This document shows, piece after piece, positions 8,743 through 18,767 of a stretch of DNA of 64,000 nt; the first letter of the stretch is position 1, and every line of letters begins with the position of its first letter. The notes under the pieces are model-generated. The model searched no databases. It saw only the letters and a list, made by a program, of their open reading frames with translations, and was not told the DNA's origin. The position numbers and the translations under genes were made by a program. Location of the stretch: contig NZ_RQTJ01000008.1 of assembly GCF_003858535.1 (NCBI RefSeq), positions 1 through 64,000 on the forward strand, in the 5' to 3' direction. The stretch is from Paenimyroides viscosum. GTDB taxonomy: Bacteria; Bacteroidota; Bacteroidia; Flavobacteriales; Flavobacteriaceae.

Positions 8743-9348
8743 CTATTCCTCTTCGTTATTGTAATCCTCTTCGTCAAAATCGTCGTCATCATCTTCATCG
8801 TTTTCTACTTGTTCGTATTCAAAAAATGAAAAGATTGATCCACCGTATTTTCTGCTGTTGCTAAAATGTTCCAAGTGTTCCATTTTTGTCTGGCTAGAAT
8901 GTTCAATAATCAGCAAACCGTCTTCTTGCAATAATTCGTTTTCAAAAATCAATTCATAAATCTTATCAAACTGTTCTTGAGAAAAATGGTAAGGTGGATC
9001 GGCAAAAATAATATCGTATTTAACTTTACTGCGTTCTAAAAACTTGTAAACATCGCTTTTTATCGCAGTAATATCCATTTCAAATTCTTGTGCCGTTTTC
9101 TTAATAAAATTCACACAGCCAAAATCGGTATCAACAGAAGTAATAGGTTCGGCACCGCGCGATGCAAACTCATAACTAATATTGCCTGTTCCTGCAAAAA
9201 GATCCAAAATCTTTAATTCGTGAAACGAAAACTGGTGGTTTAATATATTAAAAAGCGCCTCTTTACTTAAATCGGTAGTAGGGCGAACGGGCAGATTTTT
9301 TGGAGCCGTTATACGTCGACCTTTAAATTTTCCGGAAACTATTCTCAT
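8743..9348 (-). CDS. rsmD: 16S rRNA (guanine-N2)-methyltransferase RsmD
   Basis: 201 residues with the RsmD start MRIVSGKFKGRRI, the RPTTDLSKEALFNIL segment, the SAM-binding LDLFAGTGNISYEFASRGA and the catalytic ADPPY motif. It methylates G966 (E. coli numbering) of 16S rRNA in the small subunit. The C terminus is a run of Asp/Glu (DDDDDFDEEDYNNEEE) not needed by the fold. It overlaps the DUF3822 gene by four bases, so the pair is co-translated. Confidence 0.93.
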   Translation of the reverse strand: MRIVSGKFKGRRITAPKNLPVRPTTDLSKEALFNILNHQFSFHELKILDLFAGTGNISYEFASRGAEPITSVDTDFGCVNFIKKTAQEFEMDITAIKSDVYKFLERSKVKYDIIFADPPYHFSQEQFDKIYELIFENELLQEDGLLIIEHSSQTKMEHLEHFSNSRKYGGSIFSFFEYEQVENDEDDDDDFDEEDYNNEEE

Positions 9349-10136
9349 GCGTTCAGTAAAATGTAATGTTGTTGTACTTGTTCGGTGGTTACAGAAAGTG
9401 TTTGCGCAATGGTTTGTAAATTGGCAATTTCTACGTTTCTAATAAATTTGTAGACAATTTGGTATAAATCACTTTCGGGCGAAATATTGCCGTACAGTTT
9501 CACAATTTGCGTTTGCGTGTTTAGCTGTAACTGTTCAAATACAAATAAAATATAGTAGATAAAATCTTCTTGGGTTTGATACTCGTAACTGTTAAAAAGC
9601 AGCAGTTTTTTGTTTTGAAGCAATACTATTTCAAAATGATTTTCAGCTACGTGCACAAAAAATTCAACCGAATTATTGTTAGCAGATTTATTTATGAAAT
9701 GCTGAACCAAACTGGTGTTTATGTGCTGAAAATTAAAACTGCCAAATACATCTAAAAAGTAGTTGTTAAAGGCAACATACGGCACATAAATGTTTTCCAT
9801 TTGTTGTTGCGTTAGCGAATCAAAATCAAAATAATCGGTAGGAAAAACCTTTGTGTTGTACTGCAAATAGCTTCCTAACGAAGTTTTATCGAACAAAGCT
9901 GTTGGTACAAACGTATTTAAATTATTGTCGTGTAAAACCAAAACATCCTGAAAACCGGCTTGCAGTGCTTCTTCTTTATCAAAAAAAACATCTAACTGCT
10001 GTTCAATGGTTTTGTACGGATCTAAAGCAAACGATTTAAACTGAATAACCTGATTGTTTACCTGATTTTTAACGCAGTAACTAAAATTTTGTAACGATAC
10101 CTGTATGTATAATTTTTGAAACGATTCGTTCAACAT
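9345..10136 (-). CDS. DUF3822 family protein
   Basis: About 263 residues, no signal peptide. Its position next to rsmD, its length and sequence such as LCVKNQ/QVIQFKSFALDPY and FVHVAENHFEIVLLQNKKLLLFNSYEY (in pieces) match DUF3822, a Bacteroidota family with an actin/HSP70-ATPase-like fold. The role is unknown. The frame opens at 10160 but two -7-like boxes at 10143-10150 and 10158-10165 (minus strand) favour ATG 10136 (MLNESFQKLY). Confidence 0.75.
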   Translation of the reverse strand: MLNESFQKLYIQVSLQNFSYCVKNQVNNQVIQFKSFALDPYKTIEQQLDVFFDKEEALQAGFQDVLVLHDNNLNTFVPTALFDKTSLGSYLQYNTKVFPTDYFDFDSLTQQQMENIYVPYVAFNNYFLDVFGSFNFQHINTSLVQHFINKSANNNSVEFFVHVAENHFEIVLLQNKKLLLFNSYEYQTQEDFIYYILFVFEQLQLNTQTQIVKLYGNISPESDLYQIVYKFIRNVEIANLQTIAQTLSVTTEQVQQHYILLNA

Positions 10137-10157
10137 AATCATCAAATGTATAAGGTT

Positions 10158-10195
10158 CAAAAGTACAATTTTTTTGTTGATTAATAGTATCTTTG
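10158..10195. promoter_or_regulatory. Divergent -7 promoter elements
   Basis: CAAAAGTA at 10158-10165 is TACTTTTG on the minus strand (DUF3822/rsmD unit). TATCTTTG at 10188-10195 faces the helicase gene, whose ATG is 22 bases on. Both fit TAnnTTTG; no clear -33 boxes. Confidence 0.5.
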
Positions 10196-10216
10196 TGAAA
10201 ACCCGCTTTTATAAAA

Positions 10217-11641
10217 ATGACCATTACCGAATTTTACCTGCAGTTAAAAACCAGCTTTCCATTTGATGTTACCTTAAAACAAGATGCCTTTTTAAAAAAA
10301 ATATCGCAGTTTGTTTTAAACGATAATCAAGACGAAATTTTTGTTTTAAAAGGTTATGCCGGTACCGGTAAAACCACGTTATTGTCGGTTTTGGTGAATC
10401 AGTTGCCGCATGTAAATAAAAAGTACGTAATGCTGGCACCAACGGGTAGGGCGGCAAAAGTAATATCAAATTACGCCAAACAGCCAGCGTTTACCATTCA
10501 CAAAAAAATCTACTATCCTAAAAAGGATAAAAATTCGGGCATGGCGTTTACCATGCAGGCTAACAAGCATAAAAACACGGTTTTTATTGTTGATGAATCG
10601 TCCATGATTTCCGATAATGTAACCGATGCCACCATGTACACGCACGGTTCGTTGTTAGATGATTTACTGTATTACGTATATTCTGGGCAAAACTGTAAAC
10701 TGATTATTGTGGGTGATACCGCGCAGTTGCCACCTGTAGGAATGGACGAAAGTCCGGCATTGAATGAAAGTAAACTGGCGTTGAATTATCACATGAAAGT
10801 TGATTTTATTGAATTGACCGAAGTAATGCGTCAGGAAGAAGATTCTGGGATTTTATATAATGCAACCGAATTACGTGAGCAGCTTCAGCAGGAATTTTAC
10901 GATTTTTTTGAATTTGACATCAAGCCGTTTAAAGATATTATTCGATTACAAGACGGATACGAAACGCTTGATGCAATTACCGATGCATTTTCAAAAAAAG
11001 GATCCGAAGAAACAATTTTTATTGTTCGATCTAATAAAAGAGCGAATCAGTACAATCAGCAAATTAGAACTCGGATTTTAGATAACGAAAGTGAAATTAG
11101 TGCGGGCGATTACATAATGGTTGTAAAAAATAATTATTTTTGGTTGAAAGATTCAAAAGTAACCGATTTTATTGCGAATGGTGATGTAATGGAAGTTATG
11201 CAGATTTACAAACATCACGAATTGTACGGTTTCAGGTTTGCATCGGTAAAAGTCCGCATGATTGATTATCCAAATATGCCTGCGTTTGATACTATTGTTT
11301 TGTTGGATACGTTGCATTCCGAATCGGCAAGTTTAACGTATGAACAATCTAACAAACTGTATCAGGAAGTTTTGTTGGATTATCAAGATGAAATAACGGC
11401 GTTTCGCAGAATGCAAAAGGTTAAGAATAACGAATATTTTAATGCCTTACAGATTAAGTTTGCGTATGCGGTAACCTGTCATAAATCGCAAGGTGGACAA
11501 TGGGATACCGTTTTTATAGAACAACCTTATTTGCCAGACGGTATCAGTAAAGATTATATGCGTTGGTTGTACACGGCATTAACGCGCGCAAAAGAAAAAG
11601 TTTATTTAATAGGATTTAACGACGATTTTTTCAGTGAATAG
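10217..11641 (+). CDS. RecD-like ATP-dependent DNA helicase
   Basis: 474 residues of superfamily 1B. Walker A GYAGTGKTTL near residue 50, Walker B region FIVDESSMI, GDTAQLPPVG, and the C-terminal UvrD_C_2 motif VTCHKSQGGQWDTVFIEQP with LYTALTRAKEKVYL. It is shorter than RecD2 and has no N-terminal HhH extension, so it is the stand-alone exodeoxyribonuclease V alpha-like helicase common in Bacteroidota. It probably acts in recombination or replication repair. No recB or recC neighbour is present. Confidence 0.88.
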   Translation: MTITEFYLQLKTSFPFDVTLKQDAFLKKISQFVLNDNQDEIFVLKGYAGTGKTTLLSVLVNQLPHVNKKYVMLAPTGRAAKVISNYAKQPAFTIHKKIYYPKKDKNSGMAFTMQANKHKNTVFIVDESSMISDNVTDATMYTHGSLLDDLLYYVYSGQNCKLIIVGDTAQLPPVGMDESPALNESKLALNYHMKVDFIELTEVMRQEEDSGILYNATELREQLQQEFYDFFEFDIKPFKDIIRLQDGYETLDAITDAFSKKGSEETIFIVRSNKRANQYNQQIRTRILDNESEISAGDYIMVVKNNYFWLKDSKVTDFIANGDVMEVMQIYKHHELYGFRFASVKVRMIDYPNMPAFDTIVLLDTLHSESASLTYEQSNKLYQEVLLDYQDEITAFRRMQKVKNNEYFNALQIKFAYAVTCHKSQGGQWDTVFIEQPYLPDGISKDYMRWLYTALTRAKEKVYLIGFNDDFFSE

Positions 11642-11695
11642 TTTTCGTAGTTTTAATACAATAGCAATCATAGATTTATAGTTTTATCATATTCT

Positions 11696-11774
11696 CGTCA
11701 GTTCGAGCTTGTCGAGAACTTATAATTTAGAACTTCTCGATACGCTTCACTTTGTTGCGCTACTCGAAGTGACG
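11696..11774. repeat. Imperfect inverted repeat of the TTCGAG / CTCGAAGTGACG type
   Basis: CGTCAGTTCGAG (11696-11707) and CTCGAAGTGACG (11763-11774) are inverted copies with one mismatch. Inside them GAGAACTT and AACTTCTCGA form a second inverted pair. This resembles dispersed intergenic palindromes seen in many flavobacterial genomes; I infer a mobile or REP-like repeat, not a terminator. Confidence 0.55.
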
Positions 11775-11851
11775 ATATATAAAACAAAACTATATAATCT
11801 TAAAATTGTAAACATCGTTAAGTATAATTCTAGGTAGTTAAAAAAGATAAA

Positions 11852-12589
11852 ATGAATAATTTAAAAATAATAGCAGTAATTCCGGCAAGGTATGCATCTA
11901 CACGTTTTCCTGCAAAATTGGTTCAAGATTTAGGCGGAAAACCCGTTGTGGTTCAAACATATTTGGCAACAGTTGCAACACAGTTGTTTGATGAAGTTTT
12001 AGTAGCAACCGATCATCAGATTATTTTCGATTTACTAAAAGTGCATAACGTAAATGTGGTCATGAGCAGTGATTCTCACGAAAGTGGAAGCGATCGTATT
12101 GCAGAAGTGATCGAAAATATTAATTGTGATATTGTAGTAAATGTTCAGGGCGATGAACCTTTTGTGAATAAAGAAAATCTAGAAAGCTTAATTGGTATTT
12201 TTAAGAAGGATATCGAACAAAAAATCGATTTAGCTTCACTTATGTTTGAAACTACTGATTTGGAAACAATCAATAATCCGAACAACGTAAAAGTGGTTGT
12301 AGATCAAAACTTAAAAGCATTGTATTTTTCTCGTGCAGCAATTCCTTTCCCGCGCGATGGCAAAAGTTTTGTTCCTTATTATCAGCACATTGGTGTTTAT
12401 ACTTACCGAAAAAATGCCCTTTTAGATTTTACACAATGGGAAATGAAAGGTTTGGAAGCGACCGAAAAATTAGAACAATTACGTTATTTAGAATACGGCA
12501 GAACCATACAAATGGTGCTTACCAACCACACCGGCGTAGGTATTGATACCAAAGAAGATTTAGATAAAGCACGATTGCTTTGGAAGTAA
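11852..12589 (+). CDS. kdsB: 3-deoxy-manno-octulosonate cytidylyltransferase
   Basis: 245 residues, the usual KdsB length. [24 protein letters not shown] is the nucleotide-binding start (read in pieces), [10 protein letters not shown] carries the metal-binding Asp, and [10 protein letters not shown] and [10 protein letters not shown] are family blocks. It makes CMP-Kdo from CTP and Kdo for lipopolysaccharide inner core synthesis in the cytoplasm. Monocistronic, ending at a strong terminator. Confidence 0.95.
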   Translation: MNNLKIIAVIPARYASTRFPAKLVQDLGGKPVVVQTYLATVATQLFDEVLVATDHQIIFDLLKVHNVNVVMSSDSHESGSDRIAEVIENINCDIVVNVQGDEPFVNKENLESLIGIFKKDIEQKIDLASLMFETTDLETINNPNNVKVVVDQNLKALYFSRAAIPFPRDGKSFVPYYQHIGVYTYRKNALLDFTQWEMKGLEATEKLEQLRYLEYGRTIQMVLTNHTGVGIDTKEDLDKARLLWK

Positions 12590-12610
12590 ACAGAGCCAGC
12601 TTGGTTAACT

Positions 12611-12641
12611 AAAAATCCTCCGATTTAATCGGAGGATTTTT
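12611..12641. terminator. Bidirectional terminator between kdsB and the YebC gene
   Basis: AAAAATCCTCCGATT and AATCGGAGGATTTTT form a perfect palindrome flanked by A and T runs, between convergent genes. Confidence 0.9.
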
Positions 12642-12649
12642 AGTTATAT

Positions 12650-13360
12650 TTAAGCCATTGTGGTGTACACGTTTTGTACGTCATCGTCTTCTTCAATTTT
12701 TTCCAACAATTTCTCTACATCGGCAATTTGTTCTTCTGTAAGTTCTTTTGTTACTTGGGGAATACGGTCAAAACCAGATGATAAAATATCCATATTACGT
12801 TCTTCTAATTCTTTTTGAATAGATCCAAAACTACTAAACGGAGCGTAAATTAAAATTCCGTCTTCGTCTTCAAAAATTTCATCAACACCGGCATCAATCA
12901 GTTCTAATTCAAATTCTTCTAGGTCTAAACCTTCAACTTTTGCAATTCTAAAGTTACAAGTATGATCAAACATAAAATCAACAGAACCTTGTGTACCCAT
13001 TGTTCCGTTACATTTATTAAAATAAGAACGAATGTTTGCAACCGTTCTGTTGTTGTTATCTGTTGCAGTTTCAATTAATACGGCAATTCCGTGAGGTGCG
13101 TATCCTTCAAATAAAACCTCTTTATAATTGGCAGTATCTTTATCTGATGCTTTTTTAATTGCACGTTCAACGTTTTCTTTAGGCATGTTAGCAGCTTTTG
13201 CATTTTGCATAACAGCACGTAAACGGGCATTTGTTTCAGGGCTAGGACCACCTTCTTTAACAGCCATAACGATATCTTTACCAATACGCGTAAACGTTTT
13301 TGCCATTGCAGACCAACGTTTCATTTTTCTAGCTTTTCTAAATTCAAATGCTCTTCCCAT
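12650..13360 (-). CDS. YebC/PmpR family regulator
   Basis: 236 residues, the family length. MGRAFEFRKARKMKRWSAMAK is the Bacteroidota form of the usual start, and MPKENVERAIKKA, LIETATDNNNRTVANIRSYFNK and GTQGSVDFMFD are signature blocks. YebC proteins are DNA-binding regulators in some bacteria and have more recently been linked to relief of ribosome stalling in others; which role holds here is unknown. Monocistronic. Confidence 0.9.
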   Translation of the reverse strand: MGRAFEFRKARKMKRWSAMAKTFTRIGKDIVMAVKEGGPSPETNARLRAVMQNAKAANMPKENVERAIKKASDKDTANYKEVLFEGYAPHGIAVLIETATDNNNRTVANIRSYFNKCNGTMGTQGSVDFMFDHTCNFRIAKVEGLDLEEFELELIDAGVDEIFEDEDGILIYAPFSSFGSIQKELEERNMDILSSGFDRIPQVTKELTEEQIADVEKLLEKIEEDDDVQNVYTTMA

Positions 13361-13452
13361 TTCTATTTATTTTTTTTATTTGTTGCAAAATTAACTAAAT
13401 TGAGTTTTTAATAAAAAAAAAACACTTTTTTTTTGAATTTTAAATGAATGAA

Positions 13453-13478
13453 AAAACGAAGCCATTCAGCTTCGTTTT
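13453..13478 (-). terminator. Terminator downstream of gcvT
   Basis: AAAACGAAGC (13453-13462) pairs with GCTTCGTTTT (13469-13478) around CATTCA. It follows the gcvT stop at 13497 on the minus strand. Confidence 0.75.
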
Positions 13479-13496
13479 TAGAATCGAAAAAACCGA

Positions 13497-14579
13497 TTAT
13501 TTTTTATAAAAAGGAGTTTTAACAACTTGTGCTTTTACATCGTTTTTACGGATGCGGATAAAAATTTCGGTTCCTTCTTTTGCAAATTCTTTGTTTACAT
13601 AACCTAAACCAATTCCTTTGTTTAAAGATGGAGATTGTGTTCCTGATGTTACATGACCAATTACGTTTCCGCCTGCATCAACAATTTCGTAATCGTGACG
13701 TGGAATTCCACGTTCAATCAATTCAAAACCTATTAATTTGGTTGCAACACCGTTTTCTTTGTCGGCTTTAATGTTTTCGCTGTTTACAAAATCTTTTGTG
13801 AATTTGGTAACCCAACCTAAACCTGCTGCAATTGGTGAAGTGGTATCGTTAATTTCGTTACCGTATAAACAGTATCCCATTTCTAAACGCAAGGTATCGC
13901 GCGCAGCTAAACCAATTGGTTTAATTCCGAATGATTCACCAGCTTTCAAAACTTCGTTCCAAATATGAACAATGTCTTCGTTTTTAGCATAAATTTCAAT
14001 TCCGCCCGATCCTGTATAACCTGTTGCAGATACAATCACGTTTTCTTTGCCTGCAAAAGTTCCTACTTCAAACGTATAAAACTTTAAGTTTGCTAAATCA
14101 ACATTTGTTATAGCTTGCATAGCTTCGTTAGCTTTTGGACCTTGAATTGCCAATAGTGAATATTGATCTGATAAGTTTTCAAACGCAGCATTCATTGAGT
14201 TGTTCGAAGCGATCCATTCAAAATCTTTATCGATGTTAGATGCATTTACAACCATTAAATACTCATTATCGCTAACTTTATAAGTAATAATATCATCGAC
14301 AATTCCACCTTTATCATTAGGTAAATAGCTGTATTGTGCTTTTCCAGGAACCAAAACAGAAGCGTCGTTACTTGTTACTCTTTGAACCAAATCTAAAGCT
14401 TTATCTCCCGAAATTTTAAATAATCCCATGTGCGATACATCAAAAACACCCACGCTGTTTCTTACCGTTTCATGTTCAATATTAACGCCTTCGTATTGAA
14501 CAGGCATATTGTATCCTGCAAAAGGAACCATTTTTGCTCCTAAAGCAACGTGAACGTCATTTAAAGGTACTTGTTTCAT
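13497..14579 (-). CDS. gcvT: Glycine cleavage system aminomethyltransferase (T protein)
   Basis: 360 residues. [64 protein letters not shown] and GYVNKEFA are the expected GcvT blocks, including the folate-binding and catalytic region. The enzyme transfers the methylene unit from the H-protein aminomethyl arm to tetrahydrofolate, releasing ammonia. gcvH and gcvP are not in the window, so the genes are dispersed. Cytoplasmic. Confidence 0.95.
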   Translation of the reverse strand: MKQVPLNDVHVALGAKMVPFAGYNMPVQYEGVNIEHETVRNSVGVFDVSHMGLFKISGDKALDLVQRVTSNDASVLVPGKAQYSYLPNDKGGIVDDIITYKVSDNEYLMVVNASNIDKDFEWIASNNSMNAAFENLSDQYSLLAIQGPKANEAMQAITNVDLANLKFYTFEVGTFAGKENVIVSATGYTGSGGIEIYAKNEDIVHIWNEVLKAGESFGIKPIGLAARDTLRLEMGYCLYGNEINDTTSPIAAGLGWVTKFTKDFVNSENIKADKENGVATKLIGFELIERGIPRHDYEIVDAGGNVIGHVTSGTQSPSLNKGIGLGYVNKEFAKEGTEIFIRIRKNDVKAQVVKTPFYKK

Positions 14580-14650
14580 ATTATTGATTGATATTATTTT
14601 TTACAAAGCGAAAATACATCAATTTTAAACGATTAACAATTTTATTGATT

Positions 14651-17053
14651 TTATAATTTTACATTTCGTAAACGCACCGCATTTCCAATAACCGAAACCG
14701 AACTTAAACACATTGCCAAAGCAGCAATCATAGGCGAAAGCAGCATTCCGGTTGCATAATACAGCACTCCAGCAGCAACCGCAATACCAATGATATTGTA
14801 AATAAAGGCAAAAAACAGGTTTTGCTGAATATTTTTCATAACACGTTCGCTTAAATTGTATGCTTTTTTTAGGTTGGCAAACGAACTATTTAGCAGTGTG
14901 ATTTTTGCAAAATCCTGCGCCAAATCTGATCCGTTGCCCATTGCAATACCAACATGGGCTTTTGCCAATGCGGGTGCATCGTTAATTCCGTCGCCAATCA
15001 TGGTAATAATTTTTCCTTCTTTTTGGATCGATTCAATCATTGCTAATTTATCTTCTGGGAGCTGTTGTGCAAAGACTTCGTCAATTCCCACTTGTTTTGC
15101 AATGGCATTTGCCGTTAGCTGATGATCGCCGGTTAACATGATGATTTTTATGTTTTTTGAATGAAGGTACGCTATAGTTTCTTTTACTTCGGGTTTTACT
15201 GCATCGTGTATAACTGCCAAACCAACCAATTCCTTATTTATAGCGATGTAAGAAACCGTTTTCCCTTGATTTTGAATTTCGGTTACTTTTGATTTAATTT
15301 CTGTTACTATTTCTAACTGATTTTGATTTAGTAATGCTTCATTACCTAAAAATACTTTTTTTCCATCGACCATTCCTTGCATACCTTTTCCTTGAATATT
15401 CGCCACCATTTTCAATGGTTTAAAGTCGATATTTCGTTCTTTTGCTTTATCGGTAAACGCTTTAGCAATCGGGTGTTCGCTACTTGCATTTAAATCGGCA
15501 GTAATTTTGATCAATTCTTCTTCTAAAAAATCTTTTAATGGAATGATCTGTTCTAACGATGGTTTTCCTTCGGTCAACGTTCCGGTTTTATCGGTAATAA
15601 TTACATTGGTTTTTTGTAGCAATTCCAACGCTTCAGCTTTTTTTATCAGGATTCCGTATTCAGCTCCTTTGCCAATTCCAACCGAAATAGAAACCGGAGT
15701 TGCCAATCCCAATGCACACGGACAAGCGATGATTAATACCGAAATGGCGTTTTGCAAACCGAATAAAAGTGATGCTTCGGTTGAAACAAATCCCCAGTAA
15801 AAAAAGGTGCAAACCGCAATTAAAACAACGATAGGTACAAAATAACCCGAAATTTTATCGGCTAAACGTTGAATTGGTGCGCGCGAAAGACTCGCTTTAT
15901 TTACCATTTCAATAATCTGCGCAATGGTTGTTGTTTGGCCAATTCGGGTTGCTTTCATGGTAAACGATTGATCGGTATTGATACTTCCTGCCAAAACCTC
16001 ATCGTTTTCTTTTTTATTTACCGGTAAAGGTTCGCCCGTTAATAATGCTTCGTTTACCGATGTTTTTCCGGATAGAATGATACCGTCAACAGGAATTTTC
16101 TCACCGGGTTTAACCAACAATTCATCATTGATCTGAACTTTATCAATATCAATTTCTGTCGCATTTCCGTTGATTAAGATGGTGGCTTTCTGAGGAACAA
16201 GATTCAATAGATGTTCTAACGATGATTTTGTTTTCTGATGGGCTCGAGCTTCTAACCATTGTCCTAAAATCATTAGCGTAAAAATCACGGCAACGCTTTC
16301 AAAATAAATAGGTAAATGATCGTTTGCGTGAAATGTATGCGGATTTAAAAGTACGTAAACCGAGAAAACATAAGCTGCAACCGCACCTAAACCAATTAAA
16401 CTGAACATGTTTAAATGCCATGTTTTAAAAGAAACATACGCGCGTTTTAAATATTTTCTGCCTAAAAATAAAACTGCGGTTGTTCCAATAAACTGCAACC
16501 AAAGTGCAACGTTAAAAGGAATTATTTTGTAGATAAAGCTATCATGACTCATACCAAACATAGCAATAAAAAACACGGGAATAGTTATGAATGCTGATTG
16601 TATCAACAGTTTTTTCAGATGATTCAGTTCATCGTTATTATTGGTTGATCCGCCAATTTGTACCAAATCCATTCCGCAAACAGGGCAACCTACATTACTG
16701 TCGTAAACCTTATCGCCTTCGCACAACATGGGGCAATAATATTTACCAGCTAGATGCTCTAACTGTTTTGGTGGTTCGTTATGATTGTTGTGATTGTGTA
16801 CGGCATGATGTGCAACTTCAGAAAACGTTTCCGTTCCGTCTGCATTAACTATAATTTCCTGAATAGTGTACGGACCTTTGTTAGAAAGTGCATGCTGTAA
16901 ATTTTCTAAAGTAACTGGTTTGTTCGATTCTACAACTGCTTCGGCAGGATTCAGACGGACTTCAACTTTGTCAGCAACAGTTTGTAATGCTTCGGTAACT
17001 TTGGCTTGGCAGCCGCTGCACGTCATTTCGTTTATTTTATATCGAGTTTTCAT
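14651..17053 (-). CDS. copA: Copper-translocating P1B-type ATPase
   Basis: 800 residues. An N-terminal HMA domain carries the metal site CSGCQ (residues 12-16). Around residues 107-130 a small heavy-metal-binding domain CPMLCEG...CPVCGMDL follows, then about eight membrane helices, the transport motif CPC in IIACPCALGLATP, the phosphorylation site DKTGTLTEGK and hinge GDGINDAPALA. CPC identifies a Cu(I)/Ag(I) exporter. The next gene in the same direction upstream is an AraC-type regulator that also begins with an HMA-like CxxC domain, which fits copper-responsive control. Confidence 0.94.
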   Translation of the reverse strand: MKTRYKINEMTCSGCQAKVTEALQTVADKVEVRLNPAEAVVESNKPVTLENLQHALSNKGPYTIQEIIVNADGTETFSEVAHHAVHNHNNHNEPPKQLEHLAGKYYCPMLCEGDKVYDSNVGCPVCGMDLVQIGGSTNNNDELNHLKKLLIQSAFITIPVFFIAMFGMSHDSFIYKIIPFNVALWLQFIGTTAVLFLGRKYLKRAYVSFKTWHLNMFSLIGLGAVAAYVFSVYVLLNPHTFHANDHLPIYFESVAVIFTLMILGQWLEARAHQKTKSSLEHLLNLVPQKATILINGNATEIDIDKVQINDELLVKPGEKIPVDGIILSGKTSVNEALLTGEPLPVNKKENDEVLAGSINTDQSFTMKATRIGQTTTIAQIIEMVNKASLSRAPIQRLADKISGYFVPIVVLIAVCTFFYWGFVSTEASLLFGLQNAISVLIIACPCALGLATPVSISVGIGKGAEYGILIKKAEALELLQKTNVIITDKTGTLTEGKPSLEQIIPLKDFLEEELIKITADLNASSEHPIAKAFTDKAKERNIDFKPLKMVANIQGKGMQGMVDGKKVFLGNEALLNQNQLEIVTEIKSKVTEIQNQGKTVSYIAINKELVGLAVIHDAVKPEVKETIAYLHSKNIKIIMLTGDHQLTANAIAKQVGIDEVFAQQLPEDKLAMIESIQKEGKIITMIGDGINDAPALAKAHVGIAMGNGSDLAQDFAKITLLNSSFANLKKAYNLSERVMKNIQQNLFFAFIYNIIGIAVAAGVLYYATGMLLSPMIAALAMCLSSVSVIGNAVRLRNVKL

Positions 17054-17175
17054 ACGCTAATTATTTATGTAAAGATACTTACATTTGGCGCGTGAGGTTT
17101 TACATCTTTTCTAAAAAGGTTTGTATAATTTTGTAAACTGCTAAATAAAAAGATAAAACCTCTGTAAAAGAGGTT

Positions 17176-17748
17176 TTATTTAGTTTCGGTATTTTGTAAA
17201 ACTTCTTCTTTAGAAATCTTTACTTCTTTAAAGTGGGTAGGAGCCAAGCCGGTAACTTTTTTAAACTGATTGCTTAAATGTCCAACCGAACTGTAATTCA
17301 TTTTGTAGGCAATTTCGCTCAAGGTTAATTCATCATAGACTAGCAATTCTTTTACCTTTTCTATTTTTTGAAGAATGTAGTATTGTTCAATCGTCTGCGA
17401 TTCTTGTGTTGAGAAAAGTGAACTTAACGTATGATATTCCGTTTGTAGCTTACTTGCCAAATATTCAGAAAGCGTAATGGTTAAATCGTTCATATCTTTA
17501 GAAACCAATTCAATGATTTGATTTTTAATACGTTCAACCGTCTGACTTTTCTTATCATCTAAAATTTCAAATCCAAGTGCTACTAATTTTGCTTCAATCT
17601 TAATACGGTCTTCCTGCAAAATAGGATCGTGAAATTCTACCAGTCCAAGCTCCACATCGTTCACATCATATCCCAAATCTTCAAGTGTTTTTTCAACAGC
17701 CATAATACATCGTGGGCAAACCATGTTTTTAATGCGTAGAGTTTTCAT
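17176..17748 (-). CDS. AraC-family regulator with N-terminal HMA-like domain
   Basis: 190 residues. The first 65 (MKTLRIKNMVCPRCIMAVEKT and following) resemble a heavy-metal-associated domain with CPRC at residues 11-14. The C-terminal third is an AraC helix-turn-helix (ELLVYDELTLSEIAYKMNYSS...LSNQFKKVTGLAPTHFKE). It lies directly upstream of copA, separated by 122 bases. I infer that it senses copper or a similar metal with its own CxxC site and controls copA, but no operator is evident. Short for AraC, since there is no cupin sensor. Confidence 0.82.
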   Translation of the reverse strand: MKTLRIKNMVCPRCIMAVEKTLEDLGYDVNDVELGLVEFHDPILQEDRIKIEAKLVALGFEILDDKKSQTVERIKNQIIELVSKDMNDLTITLSEYLASKLQTEYHTLSSLFSTQESQTIEQYYILQKIEKVKELLVYDELTLSEIAYKMNYSSVGHLSNQFKKVTGLAPTHFKEVKISKEEVLQNTETK

Positions 17749-17905
17749 AGATTTTTACTTTTATTGTGATTTTTTCAAATATATCATAAACACCTCGGTT
17801 TTTCAAATTATTTAGGGTTTATTTCGTTCAACAGTCAAAATTACGCTTTTATTTTTCAGCAGAAATATTTGGCATAAATTTCATCTAAAATTAATATGGA
17901 AGCTG

Positions 17906-17913
17906 TAAATTTG
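17906..17913 (+). promoter_or_regulatory. -7 promoter element of the DsbA-family gene
   Basis: TAAATTTG fits TAnnTTTG and lies 16 bases before the ATG at 17930. No -33 TTTG at the standard spacing. Confidence 0.5.
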
Positions 17914-17929
17914 AGTAAAACTAATTAAA

Positions 17930-18619
17930 ATGAAAGTACAGATTTGGTCGGATATTATGTGTCCGTTTTGTTATATAGGAAAGAAAAATTTTGAAGCAGC
18001 TTTAGAAAAACTTCCTTTTAAAGATGAGGTAGAAGTTGAATGGAAAAGTTATCAGTTAGATCCGGAATTGAAGGAAATATCGGGTTCTAAAACAATTAAC
18101 GAATACCTTGACGAACGCAAAAGAATGCCCGCTGCACAGATTGAACAAATGCAAATGCGTATAAAAGATATGGGCATACAGACGGGAATTGATTTTAATA
18201 TGGAAAATGCCATTGTTGCAAGTACCTTTCCAGCACACAAACTGATCCATTTTGCTGAAAAAAGCAATAAAGCAAATGAAGCAGAAGAATTGTTGTTTAA
18301 AAGCTATTTTACTGACGGAAAAAATATTGCCAATCACGAAGTTTTGGTAAATATTGCCGAAGAATTAGGATTGGATACCGATCAGGCGCACTTTGTTTTA
18401 AATTCCGATTCGTTTGATTACGAAGTAAAGCAGGATATTTTAGAAGCACGAAATATTGGAGTTACCGGTGTTCCATTTTTTCTATTGAACAATAAATACA
18501 CACTTTCGGGTGCACAACCTGTAGATTTGTTTGTGGATGCTTTAACGCAAACGTACAATGAAACCAACGCAAATAATTCAGCAGAAGGAAATTCGTGTAC
18601 AATTGATGGTTGTGAGTAA
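17930..18619 (+). CDS. DsbA-family oxidoreductase (FrnE-like)
   Basis: 229 residues with a thioredoxin fold split by an alpha-helical insertion. The redox motif CPFC is at residues 11-14 (MKVQIWSDIMCPFCYIGKKN) and the cis-Pro loop is TGVPFF. There is no signal peptide, so this is the cytoplasmic FrnE/2-hydroxychromene isomerase-like group and not periplasmic DsbA. The C terminus adds two further cysteines (NSCTIDGC), unusual and possibly redox or metal active. Monocistronic, ending at a terminator. Confidence 0.87.
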   Translation: MKVQIWSDIMCPFCYIGKKNFEAALEKLPFKDEVEVEWKSYQLDPELKEISGSKTINEYLDERKRMPAAQIEQMQMRIKDMGIQTGIDFNMENAIVASTFPAHKLIHFAEKSNKANEAEELLFKSYFTDGKNIANHEVLVNIAEELGLDTDQAHFVLNSDSFDYEVKQDILEARNIGVTGVPFFLLNNKYTLSGAQPVDLFVDALTQTYNETNANNSAEGNSCTIDGCE

Positions 18620-18638
18620 TTTTTAAGTTTAAAGTTTA

Positions 18639-18674
18639 AACCTGCAAGATTTCAATAATCTTGTAGGTTTTTTT
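18639..18674 (+). terminator. Terminator after the DsbA-family gene
   Basis: AACCTGCAAGATT and AATCTTGTAGGTT pair (one G-U) across a short loop and run into seven or more T. Confidence 0.85.
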
Positions 18675-18737
18675 ATAAATAGACAGCCTTTTTAAATCTT
18701 TCAATTATTAAATCTTTTAATTTGATTTCAAAAAAAC

Positions 18738-18745
18738 TACTTTTG
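18738..18745 (+). promoter_or_regulatory. -7 promoter element of pyrD
   Basis: TACTTTTG fits TAnnTTTG, 22 bases before the pyrD ATG. A TTTG at 18721 is too close to serve as a standard -33 box. Confidence 0.45.
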
Positions 18746-18767
18746 CAAAGCTTTAAATTATACAATC

